Assembly (NCBI GenBank): GCA_027533185.1
Contig: JAPZTS010000023.1
Location: 62,001-126,000, forward strand
Origin: Leptospira sp.
GTDB taxonomy: Bacteria > Spirochaetota > Leptospiria > Leptospirales > Leptospiraceae
Reading direction: 5' to 3'
Length of the DNA: 64,000 nt
The translations under genes and the position numbers were made by a program. Shown in pieces: positions 10,731 through 20,197 of the stretch (its first letter is position 1; each line of letters opens with the position of its first letter). The notes under the pieces were generated by a model, which worked only from the letters and a program-made list of their open reading frames with translations, made no database searches and was not told the DNA's origin.

Positions 10731-11741
10731 CTATTCGGAGACTGGGACTTCCTCTTCCGAATCATCCAATTGAGTTCTTTTTGCTTCTGCAAATTTTTTC
10801 GCAATGTCGCGTCTTCTTGCAATTACCTTGGCAGAAACCGTCGCAAAAAATGGATCATTTTTAAATTCAAGCATCTTTGTATATTGTTCTTCTGCTGTTT
10901 CGTAATCAGTAACTTTACTAGCAGTTTCCGCAAAGTAGTAGTGGAATTTTTTGTCGTAGGGTTTGGGTTTTCCTTCTCCCGTAGAAAGTGAAGTGCGATT
11001 GAAAATTTTGTATGCAATATGGTAATTCCCTTTTTCCATTTCGAGTCTTGCAAATCCTAGTTTTACGTTAGGACTTTCTTCCTCGATGGTGAGTGCTTTG
11101 TTTAAATAAATGAGAGCTCTATTTTTAAGGCCAGTTGCTAAATAATGATCGCTCAGTCGAATAAGTGCTTCTGTATCATACCCATTCTTTTCGACTGCCA
11201 GTTTGTAGTTTAGTATAGCATAATATACTTGATTATTCAATTCTGACAGGATACCTATATGGATATAAGTTTTATAGTAGTCGGGAACTTCTGCTTTTGC
11301 ATATTCAAATTCTACGATTGCTTTGTCGTATATCATTTCCAATTCATAGAGCCTTCCGAGGTTGTATCGAAATGGAAAAAACATAGGATCAAATTTTACT
11401 CCAGCCTCCAATCTTTTTATGGTTTCGGATCTTTTGGATTTATTTTCTAACAAAAGGCGAATGGTTTCATTGTTCCATTCTCCAGAGTTTGATATTGTCT
11501 GTCCCTCATATAGAAAACTCCCTTTTGAGGGCGGAGGATCTCCCTTAAAAACCTTACCTCTAGCTAAAATGAAGTCCTCCGTATGTTTGATAAAACTCCC
11601 ATCTGGAAAGTCGGATATATCAAATTCTTCGTCTCTGCCCCAAAGTAGTTCATTGTATTCCTTTCCTCCAATTACCTTTTGAGAAAAATTAGAAACTGTA
11701 AATAAAAACAGTAGTGAAACAATGCCTAGCTTTCTTTTCAT
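10731..11741 (-). CDS. Secreted tetratricopeptide-repeat protein
   Basis: 336 residues. An N-terminal signal sequence (MKRKLGIVSLLFLFTVSNFS) suggests export. Residues ~110-300 contain helical repeats of TPR type (for example FRYNLGRLYELEMIYDKAIVE, ALIRLSDHYLATGLKNRAL, FARLEMEKGNYHIAY, then a unit ending AEEQYTKMLEF), followed by a short acidic tail. TPR proteins act as protein-protein scaffolds; no partner is suggested by sequence. Its start codon is 5 bp from that of ccmA on the other strand, so their promoters must overlap each other's coding sequence. Confidence 0.75.
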   Translation of the reverse strand: MKRKLGIVSLLFLFTVSNFSQKVIGGKEYNELLWGRDEEFDISDFPDGSFIKHTEDFILARGKVFKGDPPPSKGSFLYEGQTISNSGEWNNETIRLLLENKSKRSETIKRLEAGVKFDPMFFPFRYNLGRLYELEMIYDKAIVEFEYAKAEVPDYYKTYIHIGILSELNNQVYYAILNYKLAVEKNGYDTEALIRLSDHYLATGLKNRALIYLNKALTIEEESPNVKLGFARLEMEKGNYHIAYKIFNRTSLSTGEGKPKPYDKKFHYYFAETASKVTDYETAEEQYTKMLEFKNDPFFATVSAKVIARRRDIAKKFAEAKRTQLDDSEEEVPVSE

Positions 11742-11746
11742 GGTGT

Positions 11747-12340
11747 ATGATGGATGATGTTTTACTAGAGGCTAAGTCGCTTACTCTTACTGTCGGTCAA
11801 AAAAAACTACTACAAGAGGCGAATTTTGTTTTTTTTCAATCGGGTAATGTTGTTATCGAAGGACAAAACGGTTCTGGTAAGTCATCTCTTCTAAAGGAAA
11901 TTTATTTTCGTTCGCATAGATCGGAGGTATGGAAGTGGAACGGAGTTCCCCAAAAGATTTCCTATTTAAGTCATGAGTTGGGACTCTACACATCTTTAAG
12001 TCTTTGGGAGAATTTAGAATTTTTTTTAGGAGAAAAAATCGCCCGTAGCGAAAAGTCCGAAGAACTCTTAAAAAAGTTTAAATTAGAAAAAAGAATTTGG
12101 GACCCTATTTCCACTTATTCGCGTGGTATGAAACAAAAATCAGCGCTAATGCGGATATTGCTAAGCGAAGCGCGAATTCTTCTGTTAGATGAGCCCTATA
12201 CTGGATTGGATGTAGAATCTTCGGAAATACTAACAAATGAATTGAATAGGATCAGTAAGCAGAAACTCATTTTACTCGTCCTTCATGGAATGGTAAATGG
12301 TTTAACCATACGGGATCGAATCCAATTGGGTAAAGGTTAA
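11747..12340 (+). CDS. ccmA: Haem exporter ATP-binding protein CcmA
   Basis: A short stand-alone ABC ATPase (197 residues from the ATG at 11747; a GTG at 11714 would extend it into the divergent gene and lacks conserved residues). Walker A is GQNGSGKSS, signature YSRGMKQKSAL, Walker B ILLLDEPYTGLD. CcmA drives the CcmABCD complex that frees haem-loaded CcmE for cytochrome c maturation. The CcmA call rests largely on the next two genes, ccmB (6 bp on) and ccmC. Confidence 0.85.
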   Translation: MMDDVLLEAKSLTLTVGQKKLLQEANFVFFQSGNVVIEGQNGSGKSSLLKEIYFRSHRSEVWKWNGVPQKISYLSHELGLYTSLSLWENLEFFLGEKIARSEKSEELLKKFKLEKRIWDPISTYSRGMKQKSALMRILLSEARILLLDEPYTGLDVESSEILTNELNRISKQKLILLVLHGMVNGLTIRDRIQLGKG

Positions 12341-12345
12341 ACACA

Positions 12346-12999
12346 ATGTTCCTGTTATTTAGGAAAGAATTTTTGCTGATTGGACGATCTCTTGGTGGTG
12401 TTGTTTCATTACTTACGTTAGGTGTCAGTTTGATTTTTATTTTTTACTCAGCTATTGAAGTGCAAGAAACACTTTCCGTTAAAACTGTTAGGGGGCTCAA
12501 ATGGGCGATTGTTTTTTTACTTAATTTTGTGATCGTAAGTCAATCTCTCTGGGAAGAGAGAGAGTCCAATGGTTGGGAAACAAGTTTAGAAACGTATGGA
12601 ACTACGACTTTGTACTTGGTAAAAACTTTGGTGGTTTGGTTTTTCACAACTCTTGTAAACGCGGCTCTCATTTTAGTTCTTTGTGTGTTCTTTCAAAATA
12701 TGCTTGTGGAAAGATTTTTTGGAGAATGGTTGTTATTGTCATTGGCGACCCTTTCCCTTGTTGCCTTAGGTATTTCCTTAGGAAAGCTAGCATCGGAGAG
12801 CAAACTCAAAGAAATCATTTTGCCCCTTCTGCAGCTCCCGTTTTCGATACCACTCCTTTTATTCGGTATGGAAGCTGAATCTAGATTTTGGATAGAGCCA
12901 GGTTTTTACTTTCCGAGTGTCGGTCTTTTGATATTTTTTGCTGGATTCTACGTATCGATCGGAGCTCTGTTTTTGGAAGGAATTTTGGGGCAGGATTAA
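12346..12999 (+). CDS. ccmB: Haem exporter permease CcmB
   Basis: 217 residues with six predicted membrane spans and a conserved opening typical of CcmB (FRKEFLLIGRS...). The loop SLWEERESNGWE followed by a hydrophobic span is characteristic of the family. It forms the membrane part of the complex powered by CcmA. It starts 6 bp after ccmA and ends 58 bp before ccmC. Confidence 0.85.
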   Translation: MFLLFRKEFLLIGRSLGGVVSLLTLGVSLIFIFYSAIEVQETLSVKTVRGLKWAIVFLLNFVIVSQSLWEERESNGWETSLETYGTTTLYLVKTLVVWFFTTLVNAALILVLCVFFQNMLVERFFGEWLLLSLATLSLVALGISLGKLASESKLKEIILPLLQLPFSIPLLLFGMEAESRFWIEPGFYFPSVGLLIFFAGFYVSIGALFLEGILGQD

Positions 13000-13057
13000 A
13001 TTCTTATAGCGAATTCTAACTTTTATGTTCTTTTTATCCTCGAAAATCTAATGGGAT

Positions 13058-13768
13058 GTGGAAATGTGGGGGAAAGTGGAAAGACGAATTTCAATAGTAC
13101 CCCCTAGTCTAGATGCCGCACTCTTAGTTCTAACCATTGTAAGTTTGGTAGGTGCAGTTTTTTTTTCCCTAACATATCCGAATGTCATTTTAGAACAAGG
13201 AATGAGCCACCGTATTTTTTACTTTCATGTACCGGTCGCTTGGATCGCGTTATATGGACCTATTCTATCTTCTATTTTTTCTATTCTATATCTCTGGAAA
13301 AAAAAATATATATTTGATTCTTTAGCATTTACATCAAACCAATTGGCATTAGTTTTTTCGATCGGTGTTCTTTTTAGTGGTCCAATTTGGGCTTTCAGTG
13401 CCTGGGGAGTTCCTTGGGATAGAACAGATGCTAGGTTGCAATCTTTTTTTATACTCTGTGTTTCACTTCTTACTTACTTTATATTTCGCTATTTAATAGA
13501 CAATATAAGAAAGAGAGCAATTATCTCCGCCTATTTATCACTTTTATGCGCGATAAGCTCCATCTTAACTTGGGGAGCTATTCGATGGATAGAAAATCCA
13601 GGGAACCATCCTGGCAGTGTGCTTGGCAAAGGTGGTATGGATGCCGATATGAGACTCAGCTTTTGGATTTCTGTCTTTTCTTTTCATTTACTTTTTCTAG
13701 TATTTTTTGTCGTTGCGTATCGGTTTCAAAAATTACAGAACCTCCGCCAAAACTTAAAATGGGAATAA
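13058..13768 (+). CDS. ccmC: Haem handling protein CcmC (CcsA/CcmC family)
   Basis: 236 residues, six membrane spans. Haem-ligand histidines of the family appear in RIFYFHVPVAWIA and in GNHPGSVLGKGG... DADMRLSFW. The periplasmic tryptophan-rich motif, usually WGxWWxWDxRL, reads WGVPWDRTDARL and so lacks the central tryptophan pair. CcmC presents haem to CcmE. The start shown is GTG; an in-frame ATG lies two codons on. No ccmE or ccmF is in the window. Confidence 0.87.
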   Translation: MEMWGKVERRISIVPPSLDAALLVLTIVSLVGAVFFSLTYPNVILEQGMSHRIFYFHVPVAWIALYGPILSSIFSILYLWKKKYIFDSLAFTSNQLALVFSIGVLFSGPIWAFSAWGVPWDRTDARLQSFFILCVSLLTYFIFRYLIDNIRKRAIISAYLSLLCAISSILTWGAIRWIENPGNHPGSVLGKGGMDADMRLSFWISVFSFHLLFLVFFVVAYRFQKLQNLRQNLKWE

Positions 13769-13775
13769 CGATCTT

Positions 13776-14903
13776 TTGAAAGCGGAAAACTCTTCACATA
13801 CAATATTAATCGTGGATGATGTTTCGGAAAACGTCGAGCTTTTGAAGTTTTTACTCCAAAATGAAGGATATAAAACGTATACCGCTTACTCAGCCGAAGA
13901 GGCAAGGCTTATTTTGATGGGTAACTCTGTTGATACACTTCTACTTGATGTGAATATGCCCGTGCAAGATGGATTCTCATTTTGTAAAGAACTGAGGTCA
14001 ATGGAACAGTTTAAACTTCTACCAATCTTATTTATCACATCGGTGGATCGTGAGGCTGGATTTCAAGAAGCTATGAAAAATGGTGGGGATGACTTTATCA
14101 ACAAACCGTTTAACAAAAGAGAATTGATTGCAAAAATACAATCTGTGATTCGTATCAAAGATCTACAAGATGAATTGTTTCGCCAAAAATTGAGTTACGA
14201 AAAAGAACTACAGACTGCAAGGCGTGTTCAAGACCAACTCATTCCTGAAAAAAATTTCATTTGGAATGGAATCAAAGCACAAACACTTTTTAGGCCCTAT
14301 TTGCAAATTGGTGGAGACTTTGTTGATTCTTGGATAGAGGAGAAAAAACTCCATATTGTAATTGCAGATTGTTCTGGGCATGGTCCGAGTGCCGCCTTGA
14401 TTGGAGCTATGTTCAAGATGCAGTTATTCAATTTAGTTCCTTCAATGGAATTAAAAGATCGAGTGGTTCACCTTCGCAAAAATATGGAGATTGTCCTGCC
14501 AGATGACTACGCAATTACGTTTTGTTATGCGATACTTGATTCTAACTTAACTCTTTCCTATATCAACGGTGGGCATCCGGCTCCAATCATTCATATGGAT
14601 GGCGAAACTAAGTTTTTAAAAGGCATGAGCCCAATGATTATGGGAATTAATATGACAACATCCGACGAGGTGCAGACTGTATCTTTAAAGTCTGGTGCTA
14701 AATTGTTTTTGTATACGGATGGAGCCAGTGAAGCTGCCAATGAGAGATCTCAATATTTGACAGAAGAAGGAATGAGGGATATCTTTCAAAAATCCGTCGA
14801 AACTGGTGATTTGATTTTACAAAATATACAAAAAAGAATTTTAGAATTTTGTGGAGAAAAACCTCCCACAGATGATATGGCAATGGTATGTATTCAAATC
14901 TAA
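13776..14903 (+). CDS. Response regulator with PP2C (SpoIIE/RsbU-type) phosphatase output
   Basis: 375 residues from a TTG start. Residues ~8-130 are a receiver domain with D14/D15, phospho-acceptor D58 (LLLDVNMP) and K110 (NKPF). After a short coiled linker (~130-160), residues ~165-375 form a PP2C-type serine phosphatase with [19 protein letters not shown] and PPTDDMAM metal sites. Proteins of this layout dephosphorylate anti-sigma-factor antagonists in partner-switching pathways; no such antagonist is nearby. It starts 8 bp after ccmC and overlaps purC by 16 bp. Confidence 0.88.
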   Translation: MKAENSSHTILIVDDVSENVELLKFLLQNEGYKTYTAYSAEEARLILMGNSVDTLLLDVNMPVQDGFSFCKELRSMEQFKLLPILFITSVDREAGFQEAMKNGGDDFINKPFNKRELIAKIQSVIRIKDLQDELFRQKLSYEKELQTARRVQDQLIPEKNFIWNGIKAQTLFRPYLQIGGDFVDSWIEEKKLHIVIADCSGHGPSAALIGAMFKMQLFNLVPSMELKDRVVHLRKNMEIVLPDDYAITFCYAILDSNLTLSYINGGHPAPIIHMDGETKFLKGMSPMIMGINMTTSDEVQTVSLKSGAKLFLYTDGASEAANERSQYLTEEGMRDIFQKSVETGDLILQNIQKRILEFCGEKPPTDDMAMVCIQI

Positions 14904-15763
14904 CTCCAAGTCCGGGTTATCGTGGAAAAGTGCGCGATGTTTTTGATCTGGGAGACAGTTTGATTCTTGTTGCTACTGACAGAATATCAGCCTTTGATGT
15001 TGTGTTTGGGGAGCCTGTATCGGGCAAAGGGAAAGTCCTGACACGGATTTCCACTCTCTGGTTTGAAAATTTTCCAGATATACCCAACCATTTGTTAGAA
15101 ACAGATTACAGAAAATTTCCAAAGCCCTTTTCTTTGGATCCTTACTTAGAAGGTAGATCTGTTTGGGTTAAAAAAGCAAAAAGGATTGACTTTGAGTGTG
15201 TCGTTCGTGGGTATTTAACTGGCTCTGCTTGGAAAGAATACAAACAAACAGGAAAGATTGCATTTATAGAGTTTCCCAAAGGATTGCCTGAGTCTTATCG
15301 CTTTGAGGATCCAATTTTTACCCCTGCAAAAAAAAATGATATAGGTCACGACGAAAATATCAGCGAACGAGAGATGGAAATAGCAGTGGGCACGGAACTC
15401 TTTTCCCAACTAAAGTATTACTCCATCCTGCTTTATAAAATTGCCCATCAAAAAATGTTAGCTGCTGGAATCTTACTCTGCGACACGAAGTTTGAATTTG
15501 GTCTTTGGGATGGGAAACCGATTCTTATCGATGAACTTTTAACTCCCGATTCATCACGGTATTGGGACGGATCGAGTTATGAACTCGGAAAAACTCCCAA
15601 AAGTTATGACAAACAAATCTTACGGAATTGGTTAGAAACCTTGGATTGGAACAAAAATCCGCCACCTCCTGCTCTACCTAAAGAGTTGATCCAGGAGCTC
15701 AGTCAAAAATACTTAGAATTAGAAGAGAAAATACAATTATGTTTATCGCAAAAATCAACGTGA
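14888..15763 (+). CDS. purC: Phosphoribosylaminoimidazole-succinocarboxamide synthase (SAICAR synthetase)
   Basis: 291 residues. Signature blocks are [13 protein letters not shown] (ATP site), [24 protein letters not shown], and [15 protein letters not shown] near the C-terminus. It ligates aspartate to CAIR in purine synthesis. It overlaps the upstream regulator by 16 bp and purS by 25 bp, so translation is probably coupled through the run. Confidence 0.97.
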   Translation: MYSNLTPSPGYRGKVRDVFDLGDSLILVATDRISAFDVVFGEPVSGKGKVLTRISTLWFENFPDIPNHLLETDYRKFPKPFSLDPYLEGRSVWVKKAKRIDFECVVRGYLTGSAWKEYKQTGKIAFIEFPKGLPESYRFEDPIFTPAKKNDIGHDENISEREMEIAVGTELFSQLKYYSILLYKIAHQKMLAAGILLCDTKFEFGLWDGKPILIDELLTPDSSRYWDGSSYELGKTPKSYDKQILRNWLETLDWNKNPPPPALPKELIQELSQKYLELEEKIQLCLSQKST

Positions 15764-15987
15764 CCTTAAAAGAGTCGGTTCTCGATCCGCAAGGACAAAC
15801 TGTTTTACGAGTAGTGAAAGACCAAGGTAAGTCTCAGGTAAAAGACCTTCGAGTTGGGAAGTATATCGAAGTTAAATGGGATGTTTCAAGCAAGGCAGAG
15901 GCTGAATCCCTTACAAAAGAAATATGCGAATCGATCCTTGTAAACTCAGTGATTGAATCCTACCGTTATTCTGTGGAGGCATTGTGA
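15739..15987 (+). CDS. purS: FGAM synthase subunit PurS
   Basis: 82 residues ([20 protein letters not shown]...), the small PurS subunit that bridges PurQ and PurL in the three-part formylglycinamidine ribonucleotide synthase. It overlaps both purC (25 bp) and purQ (4 bp). The presence of separate purS and purQ predicts a small purL elsewhere in the genome. Confidence 0.94.
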   Translation: MFIAKINVTLKESVLDPQGQTVLRVVKDQGKSQVKDLRVGKYIEVKWDVSSKAEAESLTKEICESILVNSVIESYRYSVEAL

Positions 15988-16631
15988 AGGTCCGAGTCAT
16001 CACATTCCCCGGTTCTAATTGTGACAAGGATATGGGGCAGGTATTGCAGGAAAGTTTTTCTGCAAAAGTGGATTATACCTGGCATCGAGATGGATTTTCT
16101 GACCTTCCAGATCTTGTCGTTCTCCCTGGAGGATTTTCGTTCGGGGACTACTTGCGTTGTGGTGCTATGGCAAAATTCAGCGTGGCTATGGAATCGGTTC
16201 AAAGTTACGCAAAAAAAGGGGGAAAGGTTTTAGGAGTCTGTAATGGATTCCAAATCCTGACGGAAGCAGGTCTTTTACCAGGTGCACTTTTACACAATCG
16301 TACATTAAAATACGTATGTAAAGATGTAGATTTGGTTTCGGATCCGAAGAATCCTGTGGTTGGAAATCTTCCCGGTAAACTTACCATTCCTATCGCTCAT
16401 GGAGAAGGTGCGTATTTTGCGGATGACGCCACTCTTGACCGATTGGAAGAGAATGGACAGGTGGCATTTCGCTACAAGGTAAACCCCAATGGATCCCTAC
16501 GTGACATCGCAGGGATAACAAACGAGTCTGGAACGATTTTAGGAATGATGCCCCACCCAGAACGAGCACTCAACTCCTATACTGGCAAAATGGATGGGAA
16601 AAGAATTTTAGAATCAATCTTGAAAAAATAA
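15984..16631 (+). CDS. purQ: FGAM synthase glutaminase subunit PurQ
   Basis: 215 residues of class I glutamine amidotransferase. The start is GTG overlapping the purS stop (GTGA). FPGSNCDKDM opens the protein; the nucleophile cysteine lies in LGVCNGFQIL and the catalytic His-Glu pair in MPHPERA. It supplies ammonia to PurL. Last gene of the ccm-regulator-pur run; glgC follows after 57 bp with its own promoter. Confidence 0.97.
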   Translation: MKVRVITFPGSNCDKDMGQVLQESFSAKVDYTWHRDGFSDLPDLVVLPGGFSFGDYLRCGAMAKFSVAMESVQSYAKKGGKVLGVCNGFQILTEAGLLPGALLHNRTLKYVCKDVDLVSDPKNPVVGNLPGKLTIPIAHGEGAYFADDATLDRLEENGQVAFRYKVNPNGSLRDIAGITNESGTILGMMPHPERALNSYTGKMDGKRILESILKK

Positions 16632-16654
16632 TTTTGATCTGGTTTCACCTTTCC

Positions 16655-16682
16655 TTGATTTTCAAGAAAAATCGTTTATAAA
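16655..16682 (+). promoter_or_regulatory. Putative sigma70-type promoter of glgC
   Basis: TTGATT (16655-16660), 16 bases, TATAAA (16677-16682). The glgC ATG at 16689 begins six bases after the -10 box, at or next to the expected transcription start, suggesting a leaderless message. Confidence 0.5.
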
Positions 16683-16688
16683 AAGAAT

Positions 16689-17972
16689 ATGCGATTCCAA
16701 GAAGATTCCATTGACTGCGTAGAATTCATTCTAAAAAAGGATGAGGTTCTAACGGTCATCCTCGGAGGAGGGAAGGGAACAAGGCTCCTTCCCCTAACAG
16801 AAAAAAGATCAAAGCCTGCTGTGAGTTTTGGTGGTAAGTATCGACTCATTGATATCCCCATATCGAATTCACTCAATTCAGGTTTTGAAAAGATATTTGT
16901 CTTAACACAATTCAATTCCTACTCCTTAAATCGCCACATCCATAGGACCTATGCTTCAAACTCCATTCACCAAAAGAGTTTTGTGGAAATCATCGCCGCA
17001 GAGCAAACGGTAGCGAGTGCAAATTGGTTTGAAGGAACTGCAGATGCTGTTCGAAAGGTTCTTCCATATATCAAGGAACAAAAACCCAAATATGTGTTAA
17101 TCCTATCGGGAGACCAGCTTTACAATATGGATCTGGCCGACTTTATGCAAAATCATTTGATGGATCCCGAAACGGAGATTTCCGTTGCTACCAACTCGAT
17201 TTCGGAGGACAGAATTGAAGGACTTGGAATCGTAAAGTCAGGAATAGGTGGTTTTATCCAAGAATTTATTGAGAAGCCACAAGATGTAAGTCAGGTGGAG
17301 GATTGTAGAACAAAGGATGGTAATTTCCTGGCAAATATGGGAATTTACATATTCAATACAAATTCACTCATTCAGGTTTTAGAAGATCAAAATATGGCTG
17401 ATTTTGGAAAGGAAATTCTCCCACGTGCGATTCGAGAGCGTAAAGTAAAAGCGTATGTTTATGATGGTTATTGGGAAGATATAGGAACGATTCGAGCCTT
17501 TTACGACGCAAATCTAATGTTAACCGACCACATTCCAAAATTCAATTTATACCTGGAAAAAACTCCATTCTATACGAGGGCAAGGTCACTTCCACCAACA
17601 AAGATCAATAATGCGATCGTAAACCAAGCATTGATTTCCGAAGGAACGATTCTAAACCACTGTGAGGTGCATCGGTCCATCGTTGGTGTGAGGCAATTTA
17701 TTGACCACGGAACTAAGATCTATGATTCGATTATTATGGGTTTAGACCACTACGGGTATTTTGATCGTAAGATGGGGAAAATTCCTAATGGTATCGGACC
17801 GAATTGTGAAATCCGCGGTGCTATTGTCGATAAGGATTGTGCCATCGGTGCCAATGTCCGCCTGTTAAACGAAGCAGGTCATACCGAATACCAAGACGAG
17901 TTTGTGACCATTCGAGATGGAATTATCGTCGTTCCTCGGCATACGACAGTACCCGACGGCTATCAAATTTGA
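16689..17972 (+). CDS. glgC: Glucose-1-phosphate adenylyltransferase (ADP-glucose pyrophosphorylase)
   Basis: 427 residues. The N-terminal nucleotidyltransferase has VILGGGKGTRLLPLTEKRSK and GGKYRLIDIPISNSLNSG; the C-terminal part is a left-handed beta-helix of hexapeptide type. It makes ADP-glucose for glycogen synthesis. The GGGKGTRL and LTQFNSYSLNRHI blocks look closer to the cyanobacterial/plant type than to enteric GlgC. No in-frame ATG, GTG or TTG lies between the ATG used and the conserved glycine loop, which supports this start despite the missing leader. Confidence 0.93.
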   Translation: MRFQEDSIDCVEFILKKDEVLTVILGGGKGTRLLPLTEKRSKPAVSFGGKYRLIDIPISNSLNSGFEKIFVLTQFNSYSLNRHIHRTYASNSIHQKSFVEIIAAEQTVASANWFEGTADAVRKVLPYIKEQKPKYVLILSGDQLYNMDLADFMQNHLMDPETEISVATNSISEDRIEGLGIVKSGIGGFIQEFIEKPQDVSQVEDCRTKDGNFLANMGIYIFNTNSLIQVLEDQNMADFGKEILPRAIRERKVKAYVYDGYWEDIGTIRAFYDANLMLTDHIPKFNLYLEKTPFYTRARSLPPTKINNAIVNQALISEGTILNHCEVHRSIVGVRQFIDHGTKIYDSIIMGLDHYGYFDRKMGKIPNGIGPNCEIRGAIVDKDCAIGANVRLLNEAGHTEYQDEFVTIRDGIIVVPRHTTVPDGYQI

Positions 17973-18119
17973 CAAGATGGGTGATTTTACGAAACTATCG
18001 GAATAAGATAGGACATATATATGCCATAGTTGTGTCATTTTATTGCATAAATGTCGTAATTAAGTGAATTTTTCCTTGCCTGGAGTTGGGAAGACCTTAG
18101 CCTTGCAGTAAAAGGAATT

Positions 18120-19358
18120 ATGTTCAAAACGGAATCAACGGAAGGAAGTCAGTTTTGGAATGAGACATACTTTGTGCCTCATTTTCAGCCCATAGTCAAT
18201 GCAATCAATCGATCCATTTCGGCTTACGAGGTGTTAGGGAGGAGGTTCAATCCGGAGGAGAATACATACCAGTCTTTGGGTGGACTTTTCCACAGTCGGG
18301 ATGAGGATCCAGTTCCCGTCTACAACATCGACCGTATCCTTCGCGAAAAGGCAATCCAGAGGCTAAAGGAAAGTTCTCTTCGGACGAAACTCTTCTTCAA
18401 TATGATGCCCAATTTTTTGTCTCGGGTACACCATACAGATCTTTTTGCGGAAAACTTTCATATCATCCAATTGATCGAAAAATATGAAATTGATCGCAAC
18501 CAGGTGGTCATCGAAATCACAGAAGATGAATTTGAAGGTTCCATTGACCGCCTCATCCAAATCGTCCAAATCTTCCGAGATTATGGGCTTAAGATCGCCA
18601 TAGATGACTTGGGAACAGGTTTTTCGAACTTAGAACGAATTGGATACCTTCATCCAGATATAATGAAAGTTGATATCAAAATCATGCGAGAGAGTTTGAA
18701 TAAAAATTCCTTTAAACAAGTATTAGGTGCTATTTCTGAAATGAGTCAAAAACTGGGTAGCCAACTCTTATTTGAAGGGATTGAAACGGAAGAAGAAGTG
18801 AATCTTGCACTTTCCATGGGAGCCAATCTCCTCCAAGGCTTTTACTTTTCTACGCCGAATCCACATTTTTTGAATCGGAATACCTTTTCGGATCAAATGA
18901 CGGGGGTATTGGAACGGTTTACGAGAGTCCGCTCCGAAGAGCTTTGGGAAAAAGGAATACGGGAACAAAAGATCATCGATCAGTTGCAGGACCTTTTCTA
19001 CGATCTTTCAGAAGTACCAGAGGATGATTTTGCCTATCGATTTGGAATGATTTTAGGCTCTCTTCCCAAAGAGATTTTAAAAGTTTTTGTATGCGATAGC
19101 GATGGTTACCAGATCACTCCCACGTACGACTTAGACCGAATGCAGGGTGGGTATCTGGAGAGGTCTAGACAAATTGGTAACAACTATGCCTGGAAACCGT
19201 ACTTCTTGAAACACAGAGAGGAATCGACTCGCTTTCGAAAGAAGTGGGGAGTTACCTATCCTCTTTATGATATTGGAAATCAAAATCAATACGTCATCTT
19301 TACCTTTTCTCTATCTCATGGGAAGGTTTTGATTGCGCAAGTGGGCTGGTCAGAATAG
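18120..19358 (+). CDS. EAL-domain c-di-GMP phosphodiesterase with C-terminal sensory-like domain
   Basis: 412 residues. The EAL domain (~18-260) keeps the metal and catalytic residues: E37 (YEVLG), FNMMP, VVIEITEDE, AIDDLGTG, MKVDIKIM, LLFEGIETEEE and LQGFYF. It is therefore probably an active phosphodiesterase. Residues ~265-412 form a second domain with an aromatic-rich C-terminus (NYAWKPYFLKHREES, VTYPLYDIG) resembling ligand-sensing domains attached to YkuI-like EAL proteins. Monocistronic, preceded by 147 bp of non-coding DNA containing a 10-bp palindrome (18014-18023). Confidence 0.87.
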   Translation: MFKTESTEGSQFWNETYFVPHFQPIVNAINRSISAYEVLGRRFNPEENTYQSLGGLFHSRDEDPVPVYNIDRILREKAIQRLKESSLRTKLFFNMMPNFLSRVHHTDLFAENFHIIQLIEKYEIDRNQVVIEITEDEFEGSIDRLIQIVQIFRDYGLKIAIDDLGTGFSNLERIGYLHPDIMKVDIKIMRESLNKNSFKQVLGAISEMSQKLGSQLLFEGIETEEEVNLALSMGANLLQGFYFSTPNPHFLNRNTFSDQMTGVLERFTRVRSEELWEKGIREQKIIDQLQDLFYDLSEVPEDDFAYRFGMILGSLPKEILKVFVCDSDGYQITPTYDLDRMQGGYLERSRQIGNNYAWKPYFLKHREESTRFRKKWGVTYPLYDIGNQNQYVIFTFSLSHGKVLIAQVGWSE

Positions 19359-19413
19359 AATCTTGTTTTTTTTTGCTAGCATGATTTCCTGGTAGAAGCG
19401 ATTCGTCTAAAAA

Positions 19414-19428
19414 ATAGAATCATTCTAA
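19414..19428 (+). promoter_or_regulatory. Fur/PerR-like operator upstream of the suf operon
   Basis: ATAGAATCATTCTAA: a perfect 6-1-6 palindrome (TAGAAT-C-ATTCTA, 19415-19427) with a near-match in the 7-1-7 layout of Fur-family boxes, close to the PerR consensus TTATAATnATTATAA. It overlaps a -10-like TAAAAT (19426-19431) and ends 16 bp before the sufC start, a position suited to repression. Confidence 0.5.
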
Positions 19429-19444
19429 AATAAAGAGAAACACC

Positions 19445-20197
19445 TTGTCTGCACTTCTAGAAATAAAATCCCTCCACGCGAGTGTGGGTGATAAACCCAT
19501 TCTCAAAGGGGTCAATCTGATCATCCAAAAGGGCGAAGTCCACGCGATTATGGGACCCAATGGCTCGGGAAAGAGTACCCTATCCAATGTAATTTTAGGC
19601 CATCCCAAATACCAAATCCAATCGGGAGATATTCTTTTCGAAGGGAAATCCATACTTGGCCTACCGACGGATGAGAGGGCAAGGCTTGGTTTGTTTTTAT
19701 CCTTCCAATACCCAACAGCTTTACCTGGAGTTACGATCGGGAATTTTTTAAAATCTATTCTAAAGGCCCACCGTGGAAAAGAGGTTCCTGTAAAAGAGTT
19801 TAAGTCTGAACTCAAAACAGCTATGGAAGGATTAGAAGTTCCTAATTCATTTATTTCCCGTTATGTGAACGATGGATTCTCCGGTGGCGAGAAAAAAAGA
19901 GCCGAAATTTTACAAATGAGTTTATTAAAACCGAAACTCGCCATATTAGATGAAACAGATTCAGGATTGGATATTGATGCCTTGCGTATCGTATCTGAAG
20001 GAATCAACTCCAATAGAACTAACGAACGGTCTATACTTCTCATTACCCATTACCAAAGGATGTTGAACTATATCATTCCTGACTTTGTTCATGTGTTTGC
20101 AGATGGAAGGATTCTTGAAACGGGTGGAAAGGAACTTTCTCTTCGTTTGGAGGAAGTAGGGTATGATTGGATTTTGGAGAGAGAAGGGGTTAAATGA
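19445..20197 (+). CDS. sufC: Fe-S cluster assembly ATPase SufC
   Basis: 250 residues from a TTG start. Walker A is [10 protein letters not shown], the signature [17 protein letters not shown] and the Walker [13 protein letters not shown] are diagnostic for SufC rather than a general ABC ATPase. SufC powers the SufBCD scaffold that builds Fe-S clusters. First gene of a nine-gene run; its stop overlaps the sufD ATG by 4 bp. A Fur/PerR-like palindrome lies just upstream. Confidence 0.96.
   Translation: MSALLEIKSLHASVGDKPILKGVNLIIQKGEVHAIMGPNGSGKSTLSNVILGHPKYQIQSGDILFEGKSILGLPTDERARLGLFLSFQYPTALPGVTIGNFLKSILKAHRGKEVPVKEFKSELKTAMEGLEVPNSFISRYVNDGFSGGEKKRAEILQMSLLKPKLAILDETDSGLDIDALRIVSEGINSNRTNERSILLITHYQRMLNYIIPDFVHVFADGRILETGGKELSLRLEEVGYDWILEREGVK

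Noticed and set aside
18014..18023. Palindrome CATATATATG before the EAL gene as an operator
   Set aside because: Low-complexity AT repeat, expected often by chance; no promoter boxes arranged around it.
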